A DNA stretch of 64,000 bases, taken from positions 9,052,001-9,116,000 of the forward strand of contig NC_083520.1 in NCBI RefSeq assembly GCF_032362555.1. The letters are read 5' to 3'. The translations under genes and the position numbers were made by a program. Shown piece by piece: positions 22,138 to 36,400 of the stretch (positions within the stretch are counted from its first letter, which is position 1; each line of letters starts with the position of its first letter). The DNA comes from Amyelois transitella. Its lineage: Eukaryota; Arthropoda; Insecta; Lepidoptera; Pyralidae. Below the pieces are notes generated by a model. That model saw only the letters and a list, made by a program, of their open reading frames with translations. It ran no database searches and had not been told where the DNA came from.

Positions 22138-24836
22138 GTCGAATAACCAGCAGTTAGATTATTGCAACAGAATTACGGAGCTCTTAATTTTTCACCAATA
22201 CTATTCGATTTTTACTACTTTTCAATATCTATATGAATCTAAAAAAATTCTTCATCTCATCACTATTTTTTTCTTCTGCACTGTCTGTTGCCAACTGTCT
22301 CCAAGAAAAAGGCGCTACATCGATACTTAAAAAGCGCCAGATATAACACCGGTATTAAAAAAAATCCCGAAAAGTAGTACTAAATCTAAAGGTAAATTCT
22401 GAAGAGCAAATAAACCTCTTTTTGTAAGGGCTAAGTTTTTTTCTAATTACCCTTAAATTTGGCAGATATACTGAAAATTGACGCAATGATAATAGACTGT
22501 GCGGGTCAGCATGGCACGGAAATAGTATTAAAACCGCTGCACTATAATGGCACGTGCTACGCCGTTTTATGGCGCCATCCACGGAGCTACTGAGCAAGCG
22601 AACGTTCAACATCGTCAAAAAGTCCCAGATTAAGCACCAAAAGCGCTAAGATATCATTTTTTAAATAGACAAAATGATGGGGTGAAAAGGCATATATCAA
22701 AAGTTTGAATTTTCCTTTTCACCCTATATTTTTGCGTTTAAAATTCAGACTAAGTTTTTAATTAGATTATAGCAATGGATATGAGTTAAATGGATCTATA
22801 TCAATCCCAGATAGAAATGGATGGCATTTAATGTTTTGTGCCATATTTTGCCACAAATGAAAGTATGCTTGGATTGGATTTATTTAATTTTATAGCTACG
22901 AAGTCTCATCGTCTGATCAGACATAAATGTATTACATTAATAATGACTGGTTGTCGGTATGTGATCTACCTACTTTTAGAAGTTGACGAGAAGAAAATGG
23001 TGCAGTACAGTTTGTTACCGCTTCTTCTGTACTGACGCTTTGGACGCGACAGTGCATTTATTTTGAAGAAATTTATTTGACGGCAACCAATGTTGCGAAA
23101 CCAAAAGATGACAATTATTAAGTGATGTTTAAATAACACAAAATAATGAAAATAAAATTGAATTTTAATTTACTATTGTTTATTAATTTCATACTCAAAG
23201 GCCTAACTAATGCTTTGAGCCTCTTTAACGATGATCCAGTTATAATAACAATTCATAGGCGTTTATAAAGAGATGAACTTTGAATTTTTTTTATTAAACG
23301 ATGGACTTGAGTCAAATAATATTTACATTATTGGCTTACAACTCATACGTGACCTTGAAATTCTATGCTTTTTTCTCTGTCTAATCCGTAAGGGGTAAAT
23401 ACGTGACATATGCGTGTTTATTAAAAGAATATGTAGTTGAAAATATTTTTATTTAAATTATAAAATATTACAATAATATATGTGTCTCAGTTACAAATTA
23501 CTGACAACCAATCCAATTAATGATGAAATAGCAGCAATGATTATTTTTTTATATCTTTTCAGACTTTTCGTCAAACAAAAGAGATAACAAATATTCATTT
23601 TAAATAAACTGATCTGAGGTACCTATTTTACAAATACCTGAATTAATACATTTCGTTAACTAATTACAATCGCTAATAATTAGATATACGATTTTATTTA
23701 CAATTATTTTTAAAGTCTTTCTATATTACACATACATCGTAAGTGATCTCTCATAACACTTAAAAATATTAAAATCTAAATATAAAATCAACTAAAAGTT
23801 TAGTACAATATTGAAATTCAATTAACATAGCGAAAAATTCAACAAATTATGTTTAAACATACGACACTTACAGAACTCTGCATTTGGAAAAAAAAGTTAA
23901 ATATATTTTTTTATTGCCACTTAAACTTTATACTGTTGCAATAAAGATTATTTTACATCATCAAGCTGATAAAAACATACGTCTATTAAAAGTTAAGAAT
24001 CATGTGCATAAAATAAAGGCAGAGAATAAATTCAACATAATCAATAGATTTTTTTGTTGATTCACTCGTTTTAATCAGAAGGCAAAGGGTACAAGCCCAT
24101 GCAACCAAGTAATTAGTAAACAATCTCTCTACCAATACATTTGCCATAGACAAATTATGCTAAAGGTTTTATTTTGATTTTTCCCTCGTCAAAGTGTGGT
24201 AAAGCCATACCTACGGCATAGATTTTTCGGTAACTTTTTTTTAAATCCTCTATCTCCTACTACTTAGCAAAAACCTCTTTACTCCCCTCTTTTCTTTCAG
24301 TCATTTATGTATAAAATTCCCTGTAATTATTTAACGCATTGACAAGACTCAAATGGCACATAAAAATCTACAACATTTAAATATAAACTCAATACAAAAT
24401 TACGTCATTAATAAAGAATACAAAAATCAATAACATCAAAAATCTTTGTAAAACAGTCTTATATTTGTTTTTTTTTACACAGACGAAGAGCCACGCCTTC
24501 GTTCTATGCTCTGTGGTCGTATATTAATACAATGGCAAATTATTCATAAATCTGACCATGAATTCAAAAAATTGTAGATTTTACTATATTTTACTGAAGT
24601 CTATAGATTACTCATAAATTTGTGTCTCAGATACAGACCATCCGTCAATCCACCCACATAATTATTTTATATCGCTCGAGAATACTATGTTTTCTTTTCA
24701 TTAACAATATAGCTATACTTCCTAAAGATATGTTCGTATGAATTTGTAAACTAAAAAACTTACGTCATCGACGTAAACCATACATGACAAAGTGGACATG
24801 AGAACTCTCTTTTCCACAGTCGGGTAAATTTGTGTG
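22138..24836. other. Intergenic region between the MFSD6-like gene and nmd
   Basis: AT-rich, with no recognisable gene. It must hold the nmd promoter (right of 22137) and the 3' end of the MFSD6-like transcript (left of 24837). The only clear repeat is the CAACCAATGTTG family copy near 22995-23160. Reading frames at 22355 and 22838 have no domain signal and the second overlaps this repeat. Confidence 0.55.
22995..23160 (+). repeat. Interspersed repeat (CAACCAATGTTGTGAAACC family)
   Basis: Extends from GTGCAGTACAGTTTGTTACC through GACGCTTTGGA and CAACCAATGTTGCGAAACCA to an AT-rich tail. It pairs with 30470-30660. Confidence 0.65.
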
Positions 24837-25624
24837 TTATCTGCTTTCCGTTTTCAGTGGTACCACAGTGTCATTATAGATGGCGTTAGGGCTCTCTTGG
24901 AGCATTTTCTCGCCTTCCTCTGGCGTTGGCGGTAGTTGTTTTGATTCTGTAGGGAAAAGGGGATATTGAGATGTAATAAATGGAGATTTCCTGTCACGTA
25001 GCATGGATAAGCTCCCAGACCTCAAAAAACACCAATAATGTAAGTTACTTATTTTGGTAAACTGTGTTCCATTGGCAAATAAAGATATTTTATTATTTTA
25101 TTTATTTAATACAACCCGGAAAATTGACAGTAGATTGATGATATCCATTACGTTCTCATTGCTAACTATGATTTTGTTTGATTTTAGTCCCTTTTTTTTG
25201 GCAAATAATGTGTCACTTTTTTTTTCAGCATCTTAAGTTTAAAGACATTCAAACTATCGTCACATACCTACGCATAACCGGCGCATGGCCGCCCAGGTTT
25301 ATGGTATACATAGATACATAAAATCACGCCTTTCCCGGAGGGATAGGCAGAGACTACCTTTCCACTTGCCACGATCTCTGCATACTTCCTTCGCTTCATC
25401 TACATTCATAACTCTCTTCATGCAAGCTCGGCGGTTTCGGGTACTTTTGACCTGACCCTATACCAGGACGATGATGTGATAATGATAATACGATCTTTTT
25501 AACCATGATCACGTTTGTAACCAATATCAACTTATCTACTTTGTGTTTTTTTGTATGTTTTACTCTTATGGTGCAATAAAGAGTTTATCTATCTATTTAT
25601 CTATCTTTCTATTTATCTATCTAT

Positions 25625-25656
<32 letters not shown>

Positions 25657-25677
25657 TTATCTTTCTATTTAGCTATC

Positions 25678-25708
<31 letters not shown>

Positions 25709-25954
25709 CTATTTATCCATCTTTCTATCTATCTATTTATCCATCTTTCTATCTATCTAGCTATCTATTTTATCTATTTATCTATCTATCTATTTATCCA
25801 TCTATCTATCTATTTATCTATCTATCTATTTATCCATCTATCTATCTATCTATTTATCTATCTATCTATTTATCTATCTATCTATTTATCCATCTATCTA
25901 TCTATCTATCTATCTACCTATCTATTTATCTATCTATCTATTTATCCATCTATC

Positions 25955-25985
<31 letters not shown>

Positions 25986-27400
25986 CTATTTATCCATCTA
26001 TCTATCTATCTATTTATCTATCTATCTACCTATCAACTGACCGCGTTCCCGCCCGTCCAGCCACGCGAACAGCCCGGCGTGCAGCAGCGCGCCGGCCGCC
26101 GCCGCGCCCGCCAGCGCGCGGAACGAGCCGCGGCCCCCTGCGCGCGAGTACAGCTGACCGCCCACCAGGGATCCTAGGGCGAATCCTGCAGTAGCATATT
26201 ATCATGTTGAACTTTTTCACATTGAAATGTGGCTTAAGTGGTTTGGTTCTGTAATGTGCTTATATTTAAAGATTATTTTTTTTTAGAAAAATATATAGGA
26301 CTTGACGTCCTATATATTTTCTTAATAATTGAAAAAAGCTACTATCTAATCTAACTATCATGCCATCCTTGGCGACGGCCAGGGATGGTATAATAATTAA
26401 CTGAGGATACTGAAAACATTTAGGCAACTGGATATGCAACCGTGATCCAATACGAATAAGGTTCCTTTGCAAAAGAAAGAAGTCGTTTCGTGTAAGAACC
26501 TGACTTATCCAATCCAGGACCATGGCTTAAGGTGCAGTGAATACCTCCAGACACAGGCGGCAATAAGCTTTTGTTGAGAAGCGCCTGGGGGGATAAGCAT
26601 CTGAGGGGATAAGCGCCCGGGGGGGACAAGCAACTGAGGGGGGACAAGCGTTTGGGGGAGGTATAAGCGTCTGGGGGAGGGATAAGCGTATGGGGGAGGG
26701 ATAAGCTTCTGGGGGAGGAATTAGCGTCTGGGGGAGGGATAAGCGTCTGGAAGAAGGATAAGCGTCTGTGGGAAGCGTAAGCGTTTGAGGGAGGAATAAG
26801 CGTCTGGGGGAGGAATAAGCGTCTGGGGGAGGAATAAGCGTCTGGGGGAGGAAAAAGCGTCTGGGGGAGGGATAAGCGTCTACGGGAGGGATAAGGGTCT
26901 GGGAGAGGGATAAGCGTCTGTGGGAGGGTAAGCGTCAGTGGGAGGGAAAAGCGTCTGGGGGAGGGATAAGCGTCTGGGGGAGGGATAAGCGTCTGGGGGA
27001 GGCACAGCGTGTGGGGGAGGAATAAGCGTCTAGGGGAGGGATAAGCCTCCGTGGGAGGGTAAGCGTTTGAGGGAGGGATGAGAGTCTGGGAGAGGGAAAA
27101 GCGTCTGGGGGAGGGATAAGCATCTGAGGGAGGAACAAGCGTCTGGGTGAGGGATAAGCGTCTGGGGGGAAAACGTGTTTGGAGCGGAAATAGGATAGAG
27201 TTGCCACTGTATTATCTGTAACCTATTCCCTCCAAATACGGTATAAAACGCGATATAACTGCAGACAGACCGACGCCGTCGTCCATGCCGGCGACGATGC
27301 CCTGCACGGTGGCGGAGTACCCGTCGGGCGCCACGTGCGCCGCGTACCCCACTATCGTGGAGTAGCACAGCGCGTACGTCGGCCCTTGCATTATTGACTG

Positions 27401-27434
<34 letters not shown>

Positions 27435-30400
27435 CATACATACATAAAATCACGCCTCTTTCCCGGAGGGGTAGGCAGAGACTACCTCTTTCCACTTGCC
27501 ACGATCTCTGCATACTTCCTTCGCTTCATCCACATTCATAACTCTCTTCATACAAGCTCGGCGGTTTCGGGTACATTTGACCTGACCCTTTACCAGGACG
27601 TCCTTAATTTGATCAAGATACGTTCGTCTTCCCACTCCGACCTTTTCCTCCACACTCTCCTTGTATATCTGCTTAGTCAACCATGTCATGTTATATATAT
27701 ATATAATCATGGCTATATACCTTGGGGGGTACACAGAGCCAACAGTCTTGAAAAGACTGATAGGCCACGTTTAGCTGTTTGGCTTAATGATAGAATTGAG
27801 GTTTAAATAGTGACAGGTTGCTAGCCCATCGCCTAAAACAATCCCAAGTTTATAAGCCTATCCCTTAGTCGCCTTTGACGACATCCATAGGAACGAGATG
27901 TAGTGGTCCTATTCTTTTTTTTTATTGGTGCCGGGAACCACACGGCACATATATATATATATATATATATATATAGTAAAATAATAATATAAAAAATTAC
28001 TTGCACTATACATACTACACATTAACAGCACTACCATTTCTTTAAGTCACGTCTGAGATAGACTTAGGCGCAGAAAAGCGCAATCTACCGTCGTAAAAAA
28101 ACTCAATTACGACCTTATTACAAGAATATTAAACTCAAAATCCGAAAATGACTCCTACCCTCTCGCTCATAATAACGTTTAATTCAGATCACAAGTTTAA
28201 ATGACGCACTCTCATCTTGATAATAATGTACCAAGTTTTTATTGACTTAATTATTTCTGAACTCTTTTTTTAATATAATAATAACTTACCTCGATGAACA
28301 CCAAATGCCAAGGGTTCTGTATGATCGATATAAGTGCCATGCGGACTCCGTAACAGAACAGTGAAAACGTTAGCGTGGTTCCGTACCCCCATCGTTTGAT
28401 AATTTTACCTGAAATCATATTATTAATACATACAAACACAAGAATTAGATTTTGGTATCCCACCGCTGCCCCCAATTTGAAAACAAAATTATATATTTTT
28501 TGAAAAACTAAAACCTGCATGAAATTTCATTATATCGTCTTAAACTAGCTACTTAAAAAATTGTGGGAATTGTTTTATAGTTCATTTATACCTATTTACA
28601 AAAAAAAAAGGTGTTAAAAGAAATAAGGAAATATCAATATATAATTAGTATTTACAAACAATATCTTTTGCGTTTTGCACTAGGATATAAGCTAGATTTT
28701 TACCCGAGTAATAGAAAAACAGCAGTTCCCCGATGAAACTCTGGCCAGCGACCACAACGCCCTCTATAAGCTTGATTTTAGCCGTGTGGCCTGTTTCATC
28801 TGCTAGATCTTCTAGAAACCTGCGAACAAAACAAAATCCCAGAGTAAGAGAAGGAAGGTCAGATTACTATTAACGAGATAAAGGAGACCAAAACCTATTA
28901 ACAGGGTCAGGGAGATCAGATGACGCTTTTCTCCATTAACCTCTAGATCGTGGTCACAAACAGATCCAGAATCCAGAGTCTTCATAGAAAGCCACAACCC
29001 ACACAAATATTAAGAACAAGCCAGTTTTCAAACTCACCAAAACATATAATAAATGATGAAACTGTCGAAGGTTCCAGCGACCACAGCGAATGTTATAAAC
29101 AATAGTACCCTCGGTATCTTGAGGACGTCCAATAGAGCCTTGCCAGAATCTTCTGGACTTGTTAGCGATGGTAACTGAAAATAAAAACTCGTATTTATAG
29201 ACTACAATAATAATAGGTATTATTACGGTGTAAGCTTATATTAGGAACCCTTTAAAAGGAAATGACAAGGAAAGAAATATTATGTGATTATGTGAGAGCT
29301 TGCAAATGAAAATAAAAATAAGTGAACGCCATCCATAGACTTGCTAGTATTCCCGCGCAGTTTGAAAAACGAACGCAGAAAGCAAGATTTAGTGAGCGCT
29401 CGACACTTAAACGTCAGTGGCCGCTTAGCCACCATGAAGGCCGGTGTGAAATCCTACATCTGACCAAGTGTCAACAAGCCAGCAATAATGCAGTCAATAT
29501 CCTGTTAAGTATCGTGACCTTATAAGAAAATTGAAATAAAAAAAATCCCTGTGGCGACATCTCTACGCCACAAGTTGCAAAAATAAAATCACGCGACGCT
29601 ATCAGTCAAAAACAGCGAAAAACCTAAATCGTGCAAGCAAAGATTTCACGATTGAAGCAATATATACAACCTCCGACACAACATCGTTGGAGCCGCGGTT
29701 CCCCAGGCATTACACCTAGCCTGGCGGAAGATCTTCCCTTTGGTGGAGGTTGAGCCGAATCATCGCTCTCGCTACACCCCTACTATACAGACTGATATTT
29801 CCTGCCGCTATTTAAATAACGAACACAGAACGCAATATTTAGGTACCTATAGATAGTGAGAGCTCGACACAGGCCATATTCGCGATACCTAGTTGCCACT
29901 ATAAAGACACGATTAAGTTTCAACCGGCCAGTATTATCGCGGTTAATACGCAGGGTTTTGAACATCGGACATTTGCAAATCGAAATTAAAAAAAAAACTG
30001 GTCGCGTCCTACACAGTCTTAGTAATCCCGCGCAAATTTAAAAAACGAAAACAAATAAAGCATGGTAGATTGTAGTTGAGTGATTACTTACAGTAAGTGC
30101 TCGACAGCTGAACAAATCTACGATTGTAGCCACTATAGCCACGATGAATGCCGGTGTGAAATCCTTCACATCTCCACGTGACCAAGCGTCGACCAACCAG
30201 CCTCCTAGTAATGCAGTAACCCCGTATCCCGCGGTGCCCCAAGCCCTTTGAGCCCCGTATTTTGAACCGCGTTCTGGGCCTGTAAGTAAATGAACATGTT
30301 GGAAGTATTTAAAAAAAGTTTTTTTTTTACTTAGTGTCATCTCTCCTAGTGTGCCTTCTACATATATTGTGATCTTGCTCTCAAGACCTGAACAGGCGGT

Positions 30401-33400
30401 AACCACTTACAATGTATTCTTTCATCTACATTTCCATTCTAAGCTTGGATTGTGACGTTGACGTTTTTTAAGAAAATGCTGCAGTGCAGTTTGTTACCGC
30501 TACTTCTGCACGGACGCTTTGGAAGCGGCAGTAAACCTAAGTTTAAAGTAATTTATTTGACGTCAACCAATGTTGTGAAACTAAAAGATATGACAAATAT
30601 TAAGTGATGTTCGAAATGTCCCATTTGATCAACAAAAAAAAAATAATTTGATTTTTTTTTAATTTTGATTAAAGCTTTTATATTTTGACATGAAAAATTT
30701 TGCATCTACAACTGCGTTCATAACCTCCCTGGTGACAATGACAACACCGCAGTTGTATATACATATTCTGTTAACAGTCCACTCGAGTTCAACTATATTT
30801 TTTATATAAACGAGGCAAACAACCGACATTATACATACAGGCGTTTTTCAAAGACAAAGACTTAGTTGAATGCTTAACTCACCCAAAACATCAAAGCAGA
30901 CCGCATCTCCAATGCAGTTGGCAACATTGAACGCGACGGTACCCACACACATAAGTACGACAAACGCCCAGAAAGTTGCAGTCATATAGAAATTGCTACT
31001 TTCTACCGTCTCAACCTCACTCACACTTGATAAACTATCGATCATTGAAACATTCTGTTTCCAATACGTCGAATTCTTCAGATCATCTTTCAAAACGTTA
31101 TTCGAACTACTCTTAACTTCTCTCTTATGCCTAATCTCAGTCGATTCATCGAAACATAACAAATTGCAGTCTTTTATCGGAACACACGTTATCTGTCCCT
31201 CTCTTACGTCATCGAAATTCATGTGTAGGAGGGAGCACGAGTTATTGCTCACAGCCTCGCCAATATAAACTGTGTTGACGAATGTGGTATTCGAAAGATA
31301 AAATTCGAATTTTTCATCGTCATCTTTGGAGCAATTCCATTGGCAGGAATATTTTTCTAAAAGAGTATTGTTGTCGTATTTCTTTACGTATATGGTGTCA
31401 TTGAGGTTGTATATGTATTGCAATAGGGGTTGTTCTGGTGGCTCGGAGCTCGGCAGGAACCAGAGGCAGCAATAGGATCCAGTCATGATCGTGATCAGTA
31501 GCATGAATACTAGTTTTCTGTGGGTCTGGAAAAGGATATGAAGGATTTTTATAAGTAAAAATTACATACATACACATAGTCACGTATATATCCCTTGCGG
31601 GGTAGACAGAGCCAACAGTCTAGAAAAAGTGAAAGGCCACGGAACCACACGGCATATGTTTGAATGTGTATATTTGTATGTATTGCATACATATTAGACA
31701 AGCAGAGCGGATTCTCCAACCACAAGTATTAATACTTAAATGGAGATCCCATTCAAAAATGGGATACTGTAAAGGAGTTAAACATATAAACTTTCTTCTC
31801 ACCGGCCAGAAGTCCACAACGTATCCGAAGAGGGGCTTCGCCGCCGCCCACAGCAGGGGCAGCACCGCTGTCACCAGCCCCATGACGGCTGGAGAAATGC
31901 CCAATTGTTTGCCGAACACGTTCATTTGAGGCAGAAGGGGGCCGAGCGCTGGAGCCAATGGAAACAAGGAAGATGTTAGGTACATACATACATACATATA
32001 GTCACGTCTATATCCCTTACGGGGCAGACAGAGCCAACAGTCCCGAAAAGACTGAATGGCCACGTTCAGCTGCTCGGCTTAATGATGGTATTGATATCCA
32101 AATAGTGACAGGTTGCTAGCCCATCGCCTAAAAAAGGATCGCAATTTTATAAGCCTATTCCTTAGTCTTAGTAGTGTCGCCTTTTACGACATCCATGGGA
32201 AAGACATGGAGTGGTCCTATTCTCTTTTGTATTGGTGCCGGGAACCACACGGCACTAGGTGTTAGGTAGAACAAAATACGAGTTCGTGCTTTTACAGCCA
32301 TGGATTCAAGGCTCTTCGAAATTAAGTTACATGTTAGTATTTTTGTCCATACGCTTCCTACGGACAATAGGTAATTGTTTCTGAAGCGATAAGGGTAAAT
32401 TTTTATAAAAGGTAATTACTCTATACTCGTAGAAGGTGCAGCACGGTCGATAGAAGGAGTACATACATACAGACATATGTTCACGTCTATATCCCTTGCG
32501 GGGTAGACAGAGCCAACAGTCTTGAAAAGACTGATAGGCCACGTTCAGCTGTTTGGCTTCATGATAGAATTGAGATTCAAATAGTGACAACCTGTCGCCT
32601 AAAAGAAGAATCCCAAGTTCATAAGCCTATTCCTTAGTCGCCTTTTACAACATTAATGGGAAAGTAATGGAGTGGTACTATTCTATGGGGTCCGGTAACC
32701 ATACATCATAATTCCTAATAATGTATTGCTCGTAGGTTATCAGTTACCATCACGTACACATCCTAATCACTGTCCCGAGGTACATAAAAACTCTTTAGTA
32801 GATACATAAAAACTCCTTAGTACATAAATACTCCTTAGTACATAAATAGGCATCATAAGAACATAATACTCCTTAAATAAAATGAGATTTGAATCTGAAA
32901 GCCCATTTATACTTTACGCACTCAACTTCGAATCCACTATTCACCAACATACCATTAAGAAGATTAAAGGCCATTTGATAACATAAAATTGCAGGTGTTA
33001 GTTTGTTAATTGCTTTATATATCGTGTAGGTATGATATCGCCATAGCAAATGTTTTTAACGGTTTTCATAAAACGCGTGTTTAATGTAAATGTTTCAAAA
33101 AAGGCTAATAAACTTGGGATTCTTCTTTTAGCCGATGGGCTAGCAACCTGTCACTATTTGAATCTCAATCTATACTAATATTATAAAGCTGAAGAATTTG
33201 TTTGTTTAAACGCGCTTATCTCAGGAACTACTGGTTCGAATTGAAAAATTCTTTTTGTGTTGAATATACCATTTATAGAGGCAGGCTTTAGGCTATATAA
33301 CATCACGCTGCAACTATTGGAAGCGAAGAAATATTGAAGAATGTGAAAAAAACGAGGAAAAATATTCATCCTTAAGGGCTTCAATGACGCCTATAATAAC

Positions 33401-36400
33401 TATTCCACGCGGACGAAATCGCGGGCACAGCTAGTTCTATTATTAAGCTATACAGTTGAACGTAACGTGGTTTTAAAGTCTTCAAGACTGTTGGCTCTGT
33501 CTATCCTACAAGGGATATAGAAGTGACTATATGCATGTATGTGGGTTTTTTTTGGACTATGTGAACATAGTTTGCCTGAGGAGTGCGCGTGCTTATAAAG
33601 GGTCTCCGGGTGGTGAAGAGGGCGCCACAGGGGATGACCCTGTCCTGAGTAAACTCAGGAACTACTGGTTCTACTAACTACTGGATTCTACGCGCTAAAG
33701 CGCGTTCAAACAAACTTCAGCTTTATAATATTAGTTTAGATGAGCCAATCGGAGGGCAAAAACTGATGTATCAAATATTTTGACCGTGGCAATAATAACG
33801 ACGTGTGCGAGGAAGTTCAGATCATTGCCAAGGCCCCCAATTTGGAGCCGACTACACCGACTTCCGACCATTTATGTGGTGAATTGACGACCATTAAAAC
33901 ATATAGGTACATATATCGTGATGCCCGATTCTGTTTTGGCACATTGCATCTAGCAACACAAAATGTATTTCAAGATTCAGTTTGGTTATTGGTAAAATTA
34001 TTTTATAGCGCCGTGTGGTTCCCGGCACTAATAGAAAAATAATAGGACCACTCCATCTCTCTCTCATGGATGTCGTAAAAGACGACTAAGGGGTAGGCTT
34101 ATAAACTTGGGATTATTCTTTTAGGCAATGGGCTAGCAACCTGTCACTATTTGAATCTCAATTTTATCTTAAAGCCAAATAGCTGAACGTGGCCTATGTC
34201 TTTACAAGACTGTTGGCTCTGTCTACCCCGCAAGGGATATAGACGTGATTATATGTATGTATGTATGCCAAATTATTTTCACTCCATCTTTTGGTCATAA
34301 CACAACTATTGAAGAACAACATACATACATTATAACCTCTCATTATCCCTTGTGGGGTAGACTGAGCTGACTGAATTGAAAAGACTAAAAGGCCACATTC
34401 ATGCCTTTATGATGGCATTAATATTCAAAGTGCTATATTGAGTGCATTTACAGATAATAAAGTCATAAAAAAAAACTGAGAAACGCCAATTAATTTACAC
34501 GAAGCAATCGAGTGACAACAGCCATTATCTCAGTCAGATACAGACAGATAAAATATAATCTTAGTATGGTTATAACTGTCGTAGACAAAGCAAATTGTGT
34601 TCATTATGTTCCTTACAGTCTGTTCATAAAATATAAATAGATGTATTGTGGCTCAATTAAAATTATCTTATCTTTTCATCTGTTGGGAAACATTATGTAT
34701 ACTTGGCACTAATTGTAATTATAATCCTAATAATGATAAATGGAAAAGTTTTCGAAAACAAATTGTTTTGAGTAACTTGCTGAAGTAACATACATACACT
34801 ACATCTTTATCCCTTACGGGGTAGACAGGGGTAACAGCCTAGGAAAGACTGAAATGCCACATTTAGCTTTAGGAATGCGCATACCACACACATGTTCTTA
34901 CACTTATCATTAAGAGATTATTTACCCATCAACTAGATAAATAAACAATAATAACATAATAATAAATAAATATTTTTTTCTTAACAAATAAGGTGACAAA
35001 AACAGGGTAAAAAAGGTTGCAGGTTCTATTATTAAGATAACTGCTATAAAAAGTAGTTCAATAGTTTTATCAACTTATATCTATAAAATCGCTATATATA
35101 AGACTGCCCTTTACAGGGATAGGACATTATGCAATTTAATATGTAATATATTTGTTTGATTTTATAAATCACTCTTTTGTTCCTTGTTATCTTATACTAG
35201 CAATACCCTTTTTTTTAATTAGCGAATAAGTTGGTAAAATATCAATCCTGTTGAGCTATGCAATTTAAAAAAAATAATATGGACTTACTTGACTAACGTG
35301 AGGGAAAATATTGTGATGAAACCTGCATATTGAAGCAACTGGATGTGTTACCATGAGCTATTCAAAACAGGTAAGGTAGCCCTGCAATGTTGAGTCGCTT
35401 CGTGTAAGAACCAGACTCACCCAATCCAGGGTTCATGGTCAATATTTAAACCCCGGATTTCTCTCCAGAGTGGTGACAATGCAACCAGGACTTAAACCAA
35501 GAAAAAGAAGACTGTGAGCTAGTGTTCAACTTCTTAAAATTCCTCACCCTAAAATAGATAAACAAGAAAACTATATTTTTAAGATGAATTTCAAGTCTGT
35601 AAAGAACATTTTTTAGCAACTCATAGAAGTACCTATTAGTTACATCAATTTCTATTTTAATCTCAATTCTATCATAAGTGCATACAGCTCAATGTGGCAT
35701 TCCAGTGTTTTCAAGACAGTTGGCACTGTCTACCCCGCAAGGGTGTACTATATGTATATGTTACAGTTAAAACTAGTTCTAACTAGGGAAAACGCGTTCT
35801 ATCTAAAAACTAATTTTAACTGTAACATATATATGTATTCATAGAAATACATATTTTAATTAATTACAAAAATTTATTCTACTCTGGGCCCTTGTTAACT
35901 GTACTAGTGAAAGTGCAAGTAGTTATTCTAGTCTTTTATTTCTATTTTATTCTGCTTTACACATTGTTTTATTTCCTCGTTGGAATTAATTACTAATTTC
36001 TTTTTTTTTATTAGCATGGAGATTTTGTCCTGGTTGCACCCTAGCAAGGGAGAGTATTGCCACAATCTAATAGATATTTGAAGTTGGAACCAAGACAGAA
36101 ATAGCATTTCTAGTAAGATTTTTTATATTTAATTTTAGCCTTGATTGAAACAGTAAAAAAATAATACTTAGGAGAGCAAATGTCCAAAGTTTCAAAAAAT
36201 GCTTTTAAAGTGTTTGTTTTGGTAAAACATGATAAGTATTTATTGAATAATTAACCTTAGTGGAAAATTTAAAATTAGGTTAAAGAAATATATGAGATGG
36301 TATTTAAACCTTATACCCCACTATCAAACAAAGAAAACTTACCAGCGAAGAAGAAAAAGAAGTGGACCTTAATGGGTATTAAACCTCTGTTTATTTTGAA

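Noticed and set aside
25543-26040. 165-aa frame rich in Ile-Tyr-Leu-Ser
   Set aside because: It is the translation of the (TCTA)n microsatellite and overlaps the end of a real exon on the other strand. Not a gene.
26580-27172. CRISPR-like regular repeats
   Set aside because: Units are contiguous with no spacers and lie in a eukaryotic intron. It is a minisatellite.
26935-27437. Pro/Ser/Leu-rich frames on the minus strand
   Set aside because: Translations of the 19-bp minisatellite, partly joined to the real exon 8 of the MFSD6-like gene in a different frame.
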